Shown: piece after piece, positions 8,643 through 17,452 of the stretch
Position numbering within the stretch: position 1 is the first letter of the stretch
Layout of the letters: every line of letters starts with the position of its first letter
Assembly: GCF_003020115.1 (NCBI RefSeq)
Contig: NZ_PYFX01000015.1
Coordinates: 1-64,000, forward strand
DNA: 64,000 nt
From: Bradyrhizobium sp. MOS002
Lineage (GTDB): Bacteria > Pseudomonadota > Alphaproteobacteria > Rhizobiales > Xanthobacteraceae
Direction: 5' to 3'
Translations under genes and position numbers: made by a program
Notes under the pieces: generated by a model
What the model was told of the DNA's origin: nothing
Databases searched by the model: none
What the model saw: the letters and a program-made list of their open reading frames with translations, nothing else

Positions 8643-9728
8643 ATGGCAGAAACAACCGATCAGGAGAGCAAGACAGAAGAGCCGACTGAGAAGAAAGTCC
8701 GCGATGCGCTCGAACAGGGCAAAATCCCGGTCTCTCGGGAGGCTTCCATCTTCGCCTCGATGGCCGCGCTGATGGTGATTCAGGCGTTCCTGATCGGTCA
8801 GGGCGTGCAGCAATTGACGCCGATGCTGACGGGCTTCCTCGACGATCCCGACGGCTTCCCTCTCAGCACCGGGGCCGACGCCCAGAATCTCCTCATCGTG
8901 GTCGGGCTTCAGGCACTTCGGTTCCTGACGCCGCTGGTCGTCACCCTGGCGGCGTTCGGGCTCGCAGCCTCGCTGTTGCAAAATGCTCCCAGCCTGGTGC
9001 TCCAGCGCATCACGCCGGACCTTTCGCGAATCTCTCCGCTCAGCGGCTGGAGCCGGCTGTTCGGATCGCAGGGCCTCGTCGAGTTCGCCAAGTCGCTGTT
9101 CAAGCTCGCCGCCGTGACTATCGTCGTCGCGTTCGTGCTGCGCTCGTCGGAAGCGAAGGCGTTCGAGGCGATGTACACCGATCCCGTTGCGCTGCCGGAG
9201 ATGATACTCAACATCGCCATGCGAATCGTCTCGGCGATCTGCATCGCAACCATCGTCCTGGTCGCGGTCGATCTGGCTTGGGCGCGCTTCCACTGGCGGC
9301 GCGAACTGCGCATGACGCGGCAGGAGATCAAGGACGAGCACAAGCAGGCCGAAGGCGATCCGCTGATCAAGGCGCGCCTGCGCTCGCTGGCGCGCGACCG
9401 CTCGCGCCAGCGCATGATCGCTTCCGCATCGCGCGCGACGCTGGTGATTGCGAACCCGACGCATTTCGCGATCGCGTTGCGCTACAATCGCGAGGAAAAC
9501 CCTGCGCCGATCGTCGTGGCCAAGGGCATGGACGTGATTGCGCTGAAGATCCGCGAAGTCGCCGAGCAGAACCGGATTCCGGTGATCGAGAACAAGGTGC
9601 TGGCGCGCGCGCTCTACGAGGCGGTTCAGGTCGACCAGGTGATTCCGGCGGAGTTCTTCCGGCCGGTCGCCGAGATCATCTACTTCCTGCAGTCGAAGCA
9701 GACGCCGCGGTCCGAGAAGGTCCAGTAG
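8643..9728 (+). CDS. flhB: Flagellar export switch protein FlhB
   Basis: FlhB is the export-gate component that switches substrate class from rod/hook to filament proteins. The 361-residue protein has four TM segments between about 35 and 215 and a cytoplasmic domain with the self-cleavage motif NPTH at 271-274. It starts 13 bp after fliG. FliK, its switching partner, is at 23651. Confidence 0.95.
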   Translation: MAETTDQESKTEEPTEKKVRDALEQGKIPVSREASIFASMAALMVIQAFLIGQGVQQLTPMLTGFLDDPDGFPLSTGADAQNLLIVVGLQALRFLTPLVVTLAAFGLAASLLQNAPSLVLQRITPDLSRISPLSGWSRLFGSQGLVEFAKSLFKLAAVTIVVAFVLRSSEAKAFEAMYTDPVALPEMILNIAMRIVSAICIATIVLVAVDLAWARFHWRRELRMTRQEIKDEHKQAEGDPLIKARLRSLARDRSRQRMIASASRATLVIANPTHFAIALRYNREENPAPIVVAKGMDVIALKIREVAEQNRIPVIENKVLARALYEAVQVDQVIPAEFFRPVAEIIYFLQSKQTPRSEKVQ

Positions 9729-9813
9729 AATTCCGAGGACGACGTCTGTTCCATCAGCCTGACGAAAGCTTGCGACCCTAAGGTTACACCGTCTGAACCA
9801 GAATGGTGCTGCC

Positions 9814-10194
9814 GTGGGACCGCTCTATCTCTTCGAACTCGCATCGTCGCAGGCGCGATACCTCGAGCTCCGCCAATCGACGATCGCCACCAACGTGGCC
9901 AACGCCAACACGCCGGGCTTCAAGGCGCGCGACGTCGAGCCCTTCAACAAGGTGCTGGACGGCATGCCGGTGAGGCTCGCGACGACGTCGCCGTCGCACA
10001 TGCAGCTCTCCGCTGCCGAGAGCAACACGCGGGCGACCGCGAAGAAGGACAGCTGGGATGTGGTTCACTCCGGCAACTCCGTCAGTCTCGAGCAGGAAAT
10101 GATCAAGGGTAGCGACGTCAGTCGCGACTACTCGATGAACTCGGCGGTCGTACGGTCGTTTCACCGCATGCTGCTGTCGAGCGCAAAGACCTGA
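9814..10194 (+). CDS. flgB: Flagellar proximal rod protein FlgB
   Basis: The 126-residue rod protein has the N-terminal axial motif (YLELRQSTIATNVANANTPGFKARD) and C-terminal EQEMIKGSDVSRDYSMNSAVVRSFHRMLL. The start is GTG 9814; a nearby ATG at 9803 is out of frame. The 85-bp gap before it is the only break between flhB and the rod genes and could hold a promoter, but I see no clear consensus. Confidence 0.92.
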   Translation: MGPLYLFELASSQARYLELRQSTIATNVANANTPGFKARDVEPFNKVLDGMPVRLATTSPSHMQLSAAESNTRATAKKDSWDVVHSGNSVSLEQEMIKGSDVSRDYSMNSAVVRSFHRMLLSSAKT

Positions 10195-10205
10195 GGTGAA
10201 CTGAC

Positions 10206-10622
10206 ATGCTGGACTCACTCCAATCCTCGTTGACGGTCGCGAGCTCCGGGCTCGAAGCGCAGTCGACGCGCATGCGCATCGTCTCGGAGAATCTCGCCAA
10301 CGCGACGGCGACGGGGCGCACCGCCGGCGCCGATCCCTATCAACGCAAGACGATCACCTTCGATGCCGCGATGGACCGCGCCTCGGGCGCGCAGCTGGCG
10401 AAGGTCAAGGAAATCGGGGTCGACACCACGCCGTACCGCGTGGAGTACGAGCCGGGGCATCCCGCTGCCGACAAGGCCGGCTACGTCAAGCTGCCGAACG
10501 TCAACATGATGATCGAGATGGCGGATATGCGGGAAGTCAACCGGTCCTATGAAGCCAATCTCCAGGTCGTGAAACAGGTGAGATCGATGCTGGGCATGAC
10601 CATCGACCTGCTGAGGAGCTGA
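10206..10622 (+). CDS. flgC: Flagellar proximal rod protein FlgC
   Basis: The 138-residue protein has the N-terminal axial motif (QSTRMRIVSENLANATATGRT) and the C-terminal NVNMMIEMADMREVNRSYEANLQV helix typical of FlgC. It lies between flgB and fliE with short spacers, in an operon with the other rod genes. Confidence 0.95.
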   Translation: MLDSLQSSLTVASSGLEAQSTRMRIVSENLANATATGRTAGADPYQRKTITFDAAMDRASGAQLAKVKEIGVDTTPYRVEYEPGHPAADKAGYVKLPNVNMMIEMADMREVNRSYEANLQVVKQVRSMLGMTIDLLRS

Positions 10623-10624
10623 CA

Positions 10625-10954
10625 ATGCTTGAAGCAATTTCATCCACTGCGATTTCGGCCGGGCAGGCGGCAAGCCGCGCGACCGAGACGCAGGCCATCT
10701 CGCCGGCGGCGACGCCCGCGATCCAGTCCGGCGGCGACGTCGGATTCGAGTCGGTCATGAAGCAGGTGACGACGGACGCGATCGGGACGCTGAAGGCGGG
10801 CGAGGCGGCTTCGATCTCGGCGATGCAGGGCAAGGAATCGACGCGGCGCGTCGTGGAGGCGCTGATGTCGGCCGAGCAGGCCTTGCAGACGGCGGTCGCA
10901 GTTCGCGACAAGGTCGTGCAGGCCTACCAGGAAGTCGTTCGGATGTCGATCTGA
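10625..10954 (+). CDS. fliE: Flagellar hook-basal body protein FliE
   Basis: The 109-residue adaptor between the MS-ring and rod has the conserved C-terminal segment (EALMSAEQALQTAVAVRDKVVQAYQEVVRMSI). It begins 2 bp after the flgC stop and is followed by flgG. Confidence 0.93.
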   Translation: MLEAISSTAISAGQAASRATETQAISPAATPAIQSGGDVGFESVMKQVTTDAIGTLKAGEAASISAMQGKESTRRVVEALMSAEQALQTAVAVRDKVVQAYQEVVRMSI

Positions 10955-10969
10955 TCAAGGAGTGACGCT

Positions 10970-11758
10970 GTGAAATCGCTTGCTATCGCGGCCACGGGCA
11001 TGAACGCCCAGCAGACCAACATCGAAGTCATCGCGAATAACATCGCCAACATCAACTCGACGTCGTACAAGCGGGCGCGTGCCGAGTTCACCGATCTGTT
11101 CTACCAGATGGACCGCATGCAGGGCGTTGCGAACACCAGCGGCTCCTCGCCGATCCCGGAAGGCGCCAATCTCGGCCTCGGCGTCAAGTCGGCGGCGATC
11201 CGCAAGCTGCACATCCAGGGTGCGCTCACCCAGACCGGCAATCCCTACGACATGGCGATCAACGGACGCGGCTGGTTTCAGGTGCTCGGCCCGAACAACG
11301 AGGTGCAGTATACCCGCGCGGGCTCGTTCAACACCAATGCCAACAGCCAGCTCGTCACGACCGACGGCTATTTGCTGGATCCGGCGATCACGGTGCCGCA
11401 GGGAACGGTCCAGGTCACGGTCAACCAGACCGGACAAGTGTTTGCGAAGCTCGATACGGAAGTGAACCCGAGGCAAATCGGCCAGCTCAATCTCGCCAAT
11501 TTCGCCAACGAGGCCGGCCTCGAACCGCTGGGCAGCAATCTCTATCGCGAGACCACGGCGTCCGGCACGCCGGTCGTCGGGCTGCCCGGCGATTCCGGCT
11601 ACGGCAAGATCAACCAGCAATATCTCGAAGCCTCGAACGTCGACCCGGTCAAGGAAATCACCGAGTTGATCTCTGCCCAGCGCGCCTACGAAATGAATGC
11701 CAAGGTCATCCAGGCCTCGGATGAAATGGCCCAGACGGTCTCGAAGGGCATGCGCTAG
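10970..11758 (+). CDS. flgG: Flagellar distal rod protein FlgG
   Basis: The 262-residue distal rod protein has the N-terminal motif NNIANINSTSYKRARAEFTDLFYQ, a central domain (GNPYDMAINGRGWFQV) and C-terminal NVDPVKEITELISAQRAYEMNAKVIQ. The start is GTG 10970, preceded by AAGGAG. Length and the NTDLFYQ-like segment distinguish it from FlgF. Confidence 0.95.
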   Translation: MKSLAIAATGMNAQQTNIEVIANNIANINSTSYKRARAEFTDLFYQMDRMQGVANTSGSSPIPEGANLGLGVKSAAIRKLHIQGALTQTGNPYDMAINGRGWFQVLGPNNEVQYTRAGSFNTNANSQLVTTDGYLLDPAITVPQGTVQVTVNQTGQVFAKLDTEVNPRQIGQLNLANFANEAGLEPLGSNLYRETTASGTPVVGLPGDSGYGKINQQYLEASNVDPVKEITELISAQRAYEMNAKVIQASDEMAQTVSKGMR

Positions 11759-11771
11759 TTCCGGTGTATCC

Positions 11772-12248
11772 ATGTTGAACAGGATGGGCTCGATCGTGCG
11801 CGGGTTGGCCGCCGTGCTGCTGGTTCTCGTCTCGGCGCGTCTCGCCGCGGCCGAGGAGAAGCGGCTTCCGGTGCCGGCCGTCTCGATCCGCGCCGGTGAG
11901 CTGATCCGGGACGATATGATCACCGAGCGCGCCTTTGCGCCGAACGTGCTCGGCGTCGCCATGTTCATCGAAGGCCGCCAAGTCCTGGTCGGCCGCATGG
12001 CGCGCCGCGCGCTGCTGCCCGGCCAACCGATCCCGACCAACTCGGTGGAGGATCCCTGGACGGTCGCCCGCGGCGCGATGGTCAAGGTCGTGGTCGAAGA
12101 CAGCGGCCTGTCGATCGTGACCTACGGCTCTGCGATGCAGTCGGGCGCGCCCGGCGCGCTCATTCCGATACGAAACACCGATACGGGTGTGATCATCAGG
12201 GGCGTCGTCCAGCCGGACGGCACCGTCAAGGTCGTGGACGGGTCATGA
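11772..12248 (+). CDS. flgA: P-ring assembly chaperone FlgA
   Basis: FlgA is the periplasmic chaperone for FlgI polymerisation. The 158-residue protein has a signal peptide (hydrophobic core at about residues 8-24, cleavage near ARLAAA) followed by an SAF-type domain (VSIRAGELIRDDMITERAF). ATG 11772 is preferred over an in-frame start at 11697 because it gives the signal peptide and does not run into flgG. Its stop overlaps the flgI start as ATGA. Confidence 0.9.
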   Translation: MLNRMGSIVRGLAAVLLVLVSARLAAAEEKRLPVPAVSIRAGELIRDDMITERAFAPNVLGVAMFIEGRQVLVGRMARRALLPGQPIPTNSVEDPWTVARGAMVKVVVEDSGLSIVTYGSAMQSGAPGALIPIRNTDTGVIIRGVVQPDGTVKVVDGS

Positions 12249-13375
12249 CCAGAGTCCTGCTTGCGCTCGTCCTGCTCGTTTCCGCCGTCAGCGCCCAGGC
12301 CGCCGTCCGCATCAAGGACATTGCGGACATCAAGGGATTGCGCGAGAACCAGATCGTCGGCTACGGCCTGGTCATCGGCCTGAACGGCACCGGCGACACA
12401 CTCCGCAATGCGCCGTTCACGGAGCAGTCCCTGCAATCGATGCTCGAGAACATGGGCATCAATGTCAGGAACGAGACCACCAGCACCAACAATCCCCCGC
12501 GTCCGACGACGCTGCGCACGCGCAACGTCGCGGCCGTGATGGTGACCGCGGACCTGCAGCCCTCGATCGGTGCGGGCGAGCGCATGGACGTGACCGTGTC
12601 GTCGCTCGGCGATGCGACCTCGCTGCTCGGCGGCACCCTGGTGATGACGTCGCTGCGAGCGGCGGACGGCGCGGTCTATGCAGTGGCGCAAGGCGCGGTC
12701 ACGGTCGCCGGTTACAGCGTCGGAGGCCAGGCCCAGAGCGTCAGCCAGGGCACGCCGACCGCCGGCCGCATCCCGAACGGCGCGCTGGTCGAGCGCGAGG
12801 TGCAGGGTAGTCTCCATGAAATGGAGTATCTTGTGCTGGAGCTCAAGAACCCCGACTTCGTCACCGCAACGCGAATCCTCGACGCCATCAATCGCTACGC
12901 GGGCGGGCGCTACCGCGCGCAGATCGCCTTCGAGCGCGACTACCGCACGATCGTGCTGTCGAAGCCGCGCCACATCGGACCGGTCCGCTTCCTTGCCGAA
13001 ATCGGTGAGCTGACGGTCGAGCCGGACACGCCGGCGCGGGTCGTGATCAACGAGCGTACCGGCACGGTGGTGATCGGACGCGACGTACGGATATCGACCG
13101 TTGCCGTGACGCACGGCAATCTGACGGTCCGCGTCACCGAGCTTCCCGTGGTGTCGCAGCCGGCGCCGTTCTCGCAAGGGCAGACGGTGGTCGTGCCGCA
13201 GACCGTGGTCGAGGCCAACGAGGCCGGATCGCAGGTGGCGATCCTGAGCGGCGTCGATCTCCAGCGCCTGGTGCGCGGGCTGAACCAGATCGGCCTGAAA
13301 CCATCCGGCATCATCGCGATCCTCCAGGCGATCAAGACGGCCGGCGCGCTCCAGGCTGATGTCATCGTGCAATGA
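12245..13375 (+). CDS. flgI: Flagellar P-ring protein FlgI
   Basis: The 376-residue P-ring subunit is periplasmic. It has a signal peptide (VLLALVLLVSAVSAQAAVRIKDI) and conserved blocks (IKGLRENQIVGYGLVIGLNGTGD; IKTAGALQADVIVQ at the C-terminus). It is translationally coupled to its chaperone gene flgA. A P-ring fits a Gram-negative envelope together with flgH downstream. Confidence 0.95.
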   Translation: MTRVLLALVLLVSAVSAQAAVRIKDIADIKGLRENQIVGYGLVIGLNGTGDTLRNAPFTEQSLQSMLENMGINVRNETTSTNNPPRPTTLRTRNVAAVMVTADLQPSIGAGERMDVTVSSLGDATSLLGGTLVMTSLRAADGAVYAVAQGAVTVAGYSVGGQAQSVSQGTPTAGRIPNGALVEREVQGSLHEMEYLVLELKNPDFVTATRILDAINRYAGGRYRAQIAFERDYRTIVLSKPRHIGPVRFLAEIGELTVEPDTPARVVINERTGTVVIGRDVRISTVAVTHGNLTVRVTELPVVSQPAPFSQGQTVVVPQTVVEANEAGSQVAILSGVDLQRLVRGLNQIGLKPSGIIAILQAIKTAGALQADVIVQ

Positions 13376-13439
13376 CGCGTAAGCGCCGTGCAAGCTTGGT
13401 CGCTCAATGCTCTGGTCTCGACGAGAATCGCGCGGGCCG

Positions 13440-14198
13440 ATGTTGAAGCTGGATCATAAAGCCAAACTCCTCCTCCTGGTCGCGGCTTCCGCGCTCGCGA
13501 GCGCTTCGCCCGTTCTGGCGCTGGATGAGGCGAAGCCGTCGAAGCCGCTCAACCTGTTGTCCTTCGCGCGCGCCCGTGCGCCTGGCCCGCAGAAGCCGAT
13601 CTCATCAATCCCGAGCGACAATGCATCGATGCGGGCGACGGCGTGGGCAGCCGAAGATTCGGGACCTGCGACCACGGGAGCCGTACCGGCCCCCGAGAAG
13701 CCGGTGCCAGCACCCACAGCCGCGCCGCGACCGGCCAAGCCCGGCAGCGTCACGGCGCCGCCGAAGCCGGTGCCACCCCAGGCCGCTGCAACCGCGGACA
13801 ACGAAGTCGCCCTGTTCTGCAGCAATGTCGCCGACCCCGCCGCCGATGCAAGGCTGGCTTGGCAGCTCAAGGAGCTGGAGAAGGCCGAGAACCAGCTGCG
13901 CGAGCGGATCGCCGAGGTCGAGGCCAAGCGCGCGGAATATGAGAAGTGGATGGCGTTGCGCGACGACTTCCTGAAGAAGGCCGAAGCGAGCGTGGTCGAG
14001 ATCTACTCGCGCATGAAGCCGGACGCCGCGGCAACCCAGATCGCCGGGATGGCGGACGAGACGGCTGCGGCCGTGCTCGCAAAGCTCAGCCCGAGGAGCT
14101 CGAGCGCAATCTTCAACGAGATGGAGACGGGGCGCGCGGCGCACCTCGCCGATCTGCTCGGCGGGATGCGTCGCGTGGATGACGGAAAGACCAAATAG
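13440..14198 (+). CDS. motE: MotE-type periplasmic motility chaperone
   Basis: The 252-residue protein has a signal peptide (LLLLVAASALASASPVLALD), a proline/alanine-rich linker to about residue 120, a coiled coil (about 140-180, KELEKAENQLRERIAEVEA) and a C-terminal MgtE-N-like segment (RMKPDAAATQIAGMADETAA). This matches the rhizobial MotE family, which stabilises MotC; motC is in this window. ATG 13440 gives a normal signal peptide; ATG 13407 would add 11 residues and is less likely. Confidence 0.75.
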   Translation: MLKLDHKAKLLLLVAASALASASPVLALDEAKPSKPLNLLSFARARAPGPQKPISSIPSDNASMRATAWAAEDSGPATTGAVPAPEKPVPAPTAAPRPAKPGSVTAPPKPVPPQAAATADNEVALFCSNVADPAADARLAWQLKELEKAENQLRERIAEVEAKRAEYEKWMALRDDFLKKAEASVVEIYSRMKPDAAATQIAGMADETAAAVLAKLSPRSSSAIFNEMETGRAAHLADLLGGMRRVDDGKTK

Positions 14199-14894
14199 AT
14201 GAAAAATCTGATCCTCATCCTGTCGCTGTTATCGCTTGGCGGATGCGTCACCGATCCGGCCGAAGTCCTGACCGGCCCGCGATTGTCGCCGGTCGGGAGC
14301 GGCCTGAGGACGCAGGCCGATCCGATTCCGGTGACGCCCCGCATGCGCTCACCCGTCAGCTATCGCTCGACCTGGGACGATGGCACCGATCTCTACCGCG
14401 ATCCCCGTGCCCGGCGCACCGGCGACGTCGTGACAGTCATCATCTCGATGCAAGACAAAGCCAAACTCGACAACAAGACCGACCGCTCGCGCGATTCACA
14501 GATCAAGTTCGGCCTCGATTGGCTGATGGACGTCGCGGGATGGCAGGACAAGGGCTCGACGAGCGCCAACCTCAACACCAACACCCAGATCAAGGGCAAC
14601 GGCCAGATCGATCGCACCGAGGACATCAAGCTGTCGATCGCAGCCATCGTCACCGACGTGTTGCCGAACGGCAATATGATGATCAGCGGCTCGCAGGAAT
14701 TCAAGGTCAACACGGAAATGCGCGTGCTCAACGTCGGCGGCATCGTGCGTCCACGCGATATCTCGCGAACCAACACGATCTCCTACGAGAAGATCGCCGA
14801 GGCGCGCGTGGCCTATGGCGGTCGCGGAAATCTGTCTGACGTGCAACAGCCTGGATGGGGACATCGGATTTATGACGCCGTGGCACCGTTCTGA
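14199..14894 (+). CDS. flgH: Flagellar L-ring lipoprotein FlgH
   Basis: The 231-residue outer-membrane L-ring subunit has a lipoprotein signal with lipobox LGGC (Cys16) and conserved FlgH blocks (DLYRDPRARRTGDVVTVIISM; GSQEFKVNTEMRVLNVGGIVRPRDI). The start directly abuts the motE stop. Confidence 0.95.
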   Translation: MKNLILILSLLSLGGCVTDPAEVLTGPRLSPVGSGLRTQADPIPVTPRMRSPVSYRSTWDDGTDLYRDPRARRTGDVVTVIISMQDKAKLDNKTDRSRDSQIKFGLDWLMDVAGWQDKGSTSANLNTNTQIKGNGQIDRTEDIKLSIAAIVTDVLPNGNMMISGSQEFKVNTEMRVLNVGGIVRPRDISRTNTISYEKIAEARVAYGGRGNLSDVQQPGWGHRIYDAVAPF

Positions 14895-14936
14895 GATGCG
14901 CGGCCGTCGGGCGGCGTCACGAGGGCAGGGGACGTC

Positions 14937-15380
14937 ATGCGCCTGATTGCGGCCATCGTGGTGCTGACCCTGATCGCGATAGGCGCGGGCGCGCTTGCCG
15001 GCCTGCATCTGTTTGCGGCCGCCGAGCGCGTCGCCGATGCGAAGAAAACCGCCACGCCGCCACCTCTTGCCTCCAGCTACGCCGGCAGCGCGCGGCTTAG
15101 GAAGCTGTCCCCGATCGTGACCAATCTTGGCGCGCCGGCCAACAACTGGGCCCGCATCGAAGCCTCCATGGTGACCGAGAGCATGAGCGACGAGGATGCC
15201 GGCATCCTGGCGGCCCATATCAGCGAGGACATCGTCACCTATCTTCGGTCGGCGACGGTTGCGCAGTTCGAGGGATCGCGCGGGCTTCAGCATCTGCGCG
15301 ACGACCTGACCGAACGCGCCAATATCCGCTCCTCGGGCAAGATCCGCGAATTGATCATTGAGACGTTGGTGATTCAGTGA
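14937..15380 (+). CDS. fliL: Flagellar basal body-associated protein FliL
   Basis: The 147-residue single-pass inner-membrane protein has a TM at about residues 3-27 and a periplasmic domain (WARIEASMVTESMSDEDAGILAAHISEDIVTYLRSATV..RGLQHLRDDLTERANI) characteristic of FliL, which surrounds stator units. Its stop overlaps the fliP start by four bases (GTGA). Confidence 0.85.
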   Translation: MRLIAAIVVLTLIAIGAGALAGLHLFAAAERVADAKKTATPPPLASSYAGSARLRKLSPIVTNLGAPANNWARIEASMVTESMSDEDAGILAAHISEDIVTYLRSATVAQFEGSRGLQHLRDDLTERANIRSSGKIRELIIETLVIQ

Positions 15381-16117
15381 AACTGAGTGTCCTGCTGCTT
15401 GCGTTGCTCCTGGTCGTGCTGCCCGAAGTGGCACTGGCCCAGATTCCGGACCTCAATTCGCTGCTGCCGCCGGGCAACGGCTCGACCAGCGCCCGGATCA
15501 TCCAGTTGATGGCGGTGATCACGGTGCTGTCGGTGGCGCCGGGACTGCTCATCATGGTGACGAGCTTCACGCGATTTGCGGTGGCGCTGTCGTTCCTGCG
15601 CGCCGGTCTCGGCCTCCAGACCACGCCGGCCAACCTGGTGCTGATCAGCCTCGCGCTGTTCATGACCTTCTACGTGATGGCGCCGACTTTCGACCGCGCC
15701 TGGGAAACCGGCATCCAGCCGCTGATGAAGAACGAGATCTCGGAGGAAGAGGCCTATCTGAAGATCACCGATCCGTTCCGCGAATTCATGCTGGCCCATG
15801 TTCGCGACAAGGATCTGCAGACCTTCGAATCGCTGGCCGCGGAGAGCTTCCGCAGGAAGTTCGACGACAAGCGCGTCGACATGCGCGTTATCATTCCGGC
15901 CTTCATGATTTCCGAGCTCAGGCGTTCGTTCGAGATCGGATTTCTCATCATCCTGCCGTTCCTCGTCATCGACATGATCGTGGCGACGCTGACCATGTCG
16001 ATGGGCATGATGATGATGCCGCCGACGATCCTCGCACTGCCGTTCAAGATGCTGTTCTTCGTACTGATCGACGGCTGGAACCTGCTCGCTTCGGGGCTGG
16101 TGCGGTCGTTCTCGTAA
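15377..16117 (+). CDS. fliP: Flagellar export gate protein FliP
   Basis: The 246-residue protein has a cleavable signal peptide (LLLALLLVVLPEVALA) and four TM helices. The signature segments VTSFTRFAVALSFLRAGLGLQTTPANLVLI and MGMMMMPPTILALPFKMLFFVLIDGWNLL identify FliP. Other gate subunits (FlhA, FlhB, FliQ, FliR) are in the window; FliO was not found. The start is GTG 15377, overlapping fliL. It is the last gene before the flagellins. Confidence 0.95.
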   Translation: MKLSVLLLALLLVVLPEVALAQIPDLNSLLPPGNGSTSARIIQLMAVITVLSVAPGLLIMVTSFTRFAVALSFLRAGLGLQTTPANLVLISLALFMTFYVMAPTFDRAWETGIQPLMKNEISEEEAYLKITDPFREFMLAHVRDKDLQTFESLAAESFRRKFDDKRVDMRVIIPAFMISELRRSFEIGFLIILPFLVIDMIVATLTMSMGMMMMPPTILALPFKMLFFVLIDGWNLLASGLVRSFS

Positions 16118-16137
16118 CGGCAACGATCGCCAGTGGG

Positions 16138-16195
16138 ATGGTTATGGTTAGCGAGAAGTACCGGTCTATGGTTAGCAATAGGTACTGTTAACCAT
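16138..16195. promoter_or_regulatory. Cluster of ATGGTTA heptamers upstream of the first flagellin
   Basis: ATGGTTA occurs at 16138-16144, 16144-16150 and 16168-16174, and inverted (TAACCAT) at 16189-16195. The second and third copies share a longer match (TATGGTTAGC, period 24). The cluster begins 20 bases after the fliP stop in an AT-richer stretch ahead of the flagellin leader. A regulator-binding region, perhaps for LafR, is an inference. Confidence 0.45.
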
Positions 16196-16270
16196 CTGAT
16201 TTTACAACGTAATTCAAGGCGATCTTAATCTGCGCGCAAGATTCGGCGTGTTAGCAATGCGGCACGGCGG

Positions 16271-16381
16271 GTTGGACCCCACCCACGTCAGTCCAAAGGC
16301 ATGATGCCGCCCCTCCGTACCGGTGAAAGCCCGGTATGTCCCCTCGTGAAAATGTAACGCGTACATAAAGGGACATTCGCA
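16271..16381 (+). promoter_or_regulatory. Conserved structured leader of the first flagellin mRNA
   Basis: Stem I pairs ttggac (16272-16277) with gtccaa (16291-16296). Stem II pairs taccgg (16318-16323) with ccggta (16331-16336) around a 7-nt loop. Stem III pairs tgtccc (16337-16342) with gggaca (16370-16375), which lies in the ribosome-binding region AAAGGGA just before ATG 16382. The same three stems occur upstream of the second flagellin, with one compensatory change in stem I. Translational control, plausibly by FlbT, is inferred. Confidence 0.65.
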
Positions 16382-17290
16382 ATGTCAAGCCTGCTTACGA
16401 ACTCGACCGCCATGACCGCACTCCAGACCTTGCGGTCTGTGAGCTCGCAGCTCTCCACCACGCAGACCCGCATCTCCACCGGCCAGCGCGTCTCGACCGC
16501 TTCGGACAACGCTGCCTACTGGTCGATCGCGACCTCGATGCGCGCCGACAACGCCGCGCTCTCGGCGGTTTCCGACTCGCTCGGTCTGTCGGCCGCGACC
16601 GTCGACACCGAATATACCGCTCTCACCACGGTCATCGGCGACAAGGACTCCGGCCTGACCAAGCTCCAGTCCCTGCTGGTCGAAGCCAAGACCGCCGGTA
16701 TCGACCGCAGCAAGATCCAGGCCGACGTCACCCAGATCCAGCAGCAGATGAAAGCGACAGCCAGTGCGGCGACCTTCAACGGCATCAACTGGCTGAGCAC
16801 GTCCGCCACGACGCCGACGACCTTCAGCCTGGTGTCGTCGTACTCGCGCGTCGGCGGTACGCCCACCATCGGCTCCATCACCGTGACGACCGCCAACTAC
16901 TCGCTCTATACCTCGACGCAGACCGGCATTCTCGACACGGCCGGTTCGAGCTCTCCGTCGATCAACACGATGAGCATCTCCGCGCTGACCGACTCGGCAG
17001 CTGACCAGACCACGCTCGATGGCTACATCGCGCAGGTCACCGCCGGCATCAACTCGGTGGCCTCGGCCGCCGCCAATCTCGGTGCCGTCAAGAACCGCCT
17101 CTCGACCAACACCGACTTCGTGAAGTCGCTGATGGACTCCGTGGACCGCGGTATCGGCCAGCTCGTCGACGCCGACATGAACCAGGAGTCCACGCGCCTG
17201 TCGGCCCTCCAGGTCCAGCAGCAGCTCGGTGTGCAGGCGCTCTCGATCGCCAACAACAGCAGCCAGAGCATCCTGTCGCTGTTCCGGTAA
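16382..17290 (+). CDS. lafA1: Flagellin (lateral-type), copy 1
   Basis: This 302-residue filament subunit has conserved N-terminal (STTQTRISTGQRVSTASDNAAYWSIATSMR) and C-terminal (GQLVDADMNQESTRLSALQVQQQLGVQALSIANNSSQSILSLFR) D0/D1 helices and a reduced variable centre, typical of rhizobial lateral flagellins. It lacks a signal peptide and is exported through the flagellar channel. It is followed by a strong terminator and a near-duplicate at 17557. The leader upstream may sequester its ribosome-binding site. The gene symbol follows the Bradyrhizobium lateral system and is inferred from context. Confidence 0.93.
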   Translation: MSSLLTNSTAMTALQTLRSVSSQLSTTQTRISTGQRVSTASDNAAYWSIATSMRADNAALSAVSDSLGLSAATVDTEYTALTTVIGDKDSGLTKLQSLLVEAKTAGIDRSKIQADVTQIQQQMKATASAATFNGINWLSTSATTPTTFSLVSSYSRVGGTPTIGSITVTTANYSLYTSTQTGILDTAGSSSPSINTMSISALTDSAADQTTLDGYIAQVTAGINSVASAAANLGAVKNRLSTNTDFVKSLMDSVDRGIGQLVDADMNQESTRLSALQVQQQLGVQALSIANNSSQSILSLFR

Positions 17291-17309
17291 GCCTCAAACG
17301 ATCTTGGGG

Positions 17310-17345
17310 AGGGCCGCGCTTCTCACGAGGCGCGGCCCTTTCATT
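17310..17345 (+). terminator. Rho-independent terminator after flagellin copy 1
   Basis: A 10-bp GC-rich stem (agggccgcgc 17310-17319 with gcgcggccct 17330-17339) is followed by ttcatttt. It separates the two flagellins into individual transcripts. Confidence 0.85.
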
Positions 17346-17452
17346 TTGGCGTGACGTCGCGCGCGCCATAATTGCGGCCGTCCTGTTGCGGCCAAGACAC
17401 AGAGCCACAAGCCTCGCACAAGCTTCGCGGGCTATCGTCACCGTTACGACAG

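Noticed and set aside
16262..16280. Sigma-54-like promoter (ggcac..ttgg) ahead of the first flagellin
   Set aside because: With the GG aligned, the -12 GC is replaced by TG, and the same bases form stem I of the conserved leader.
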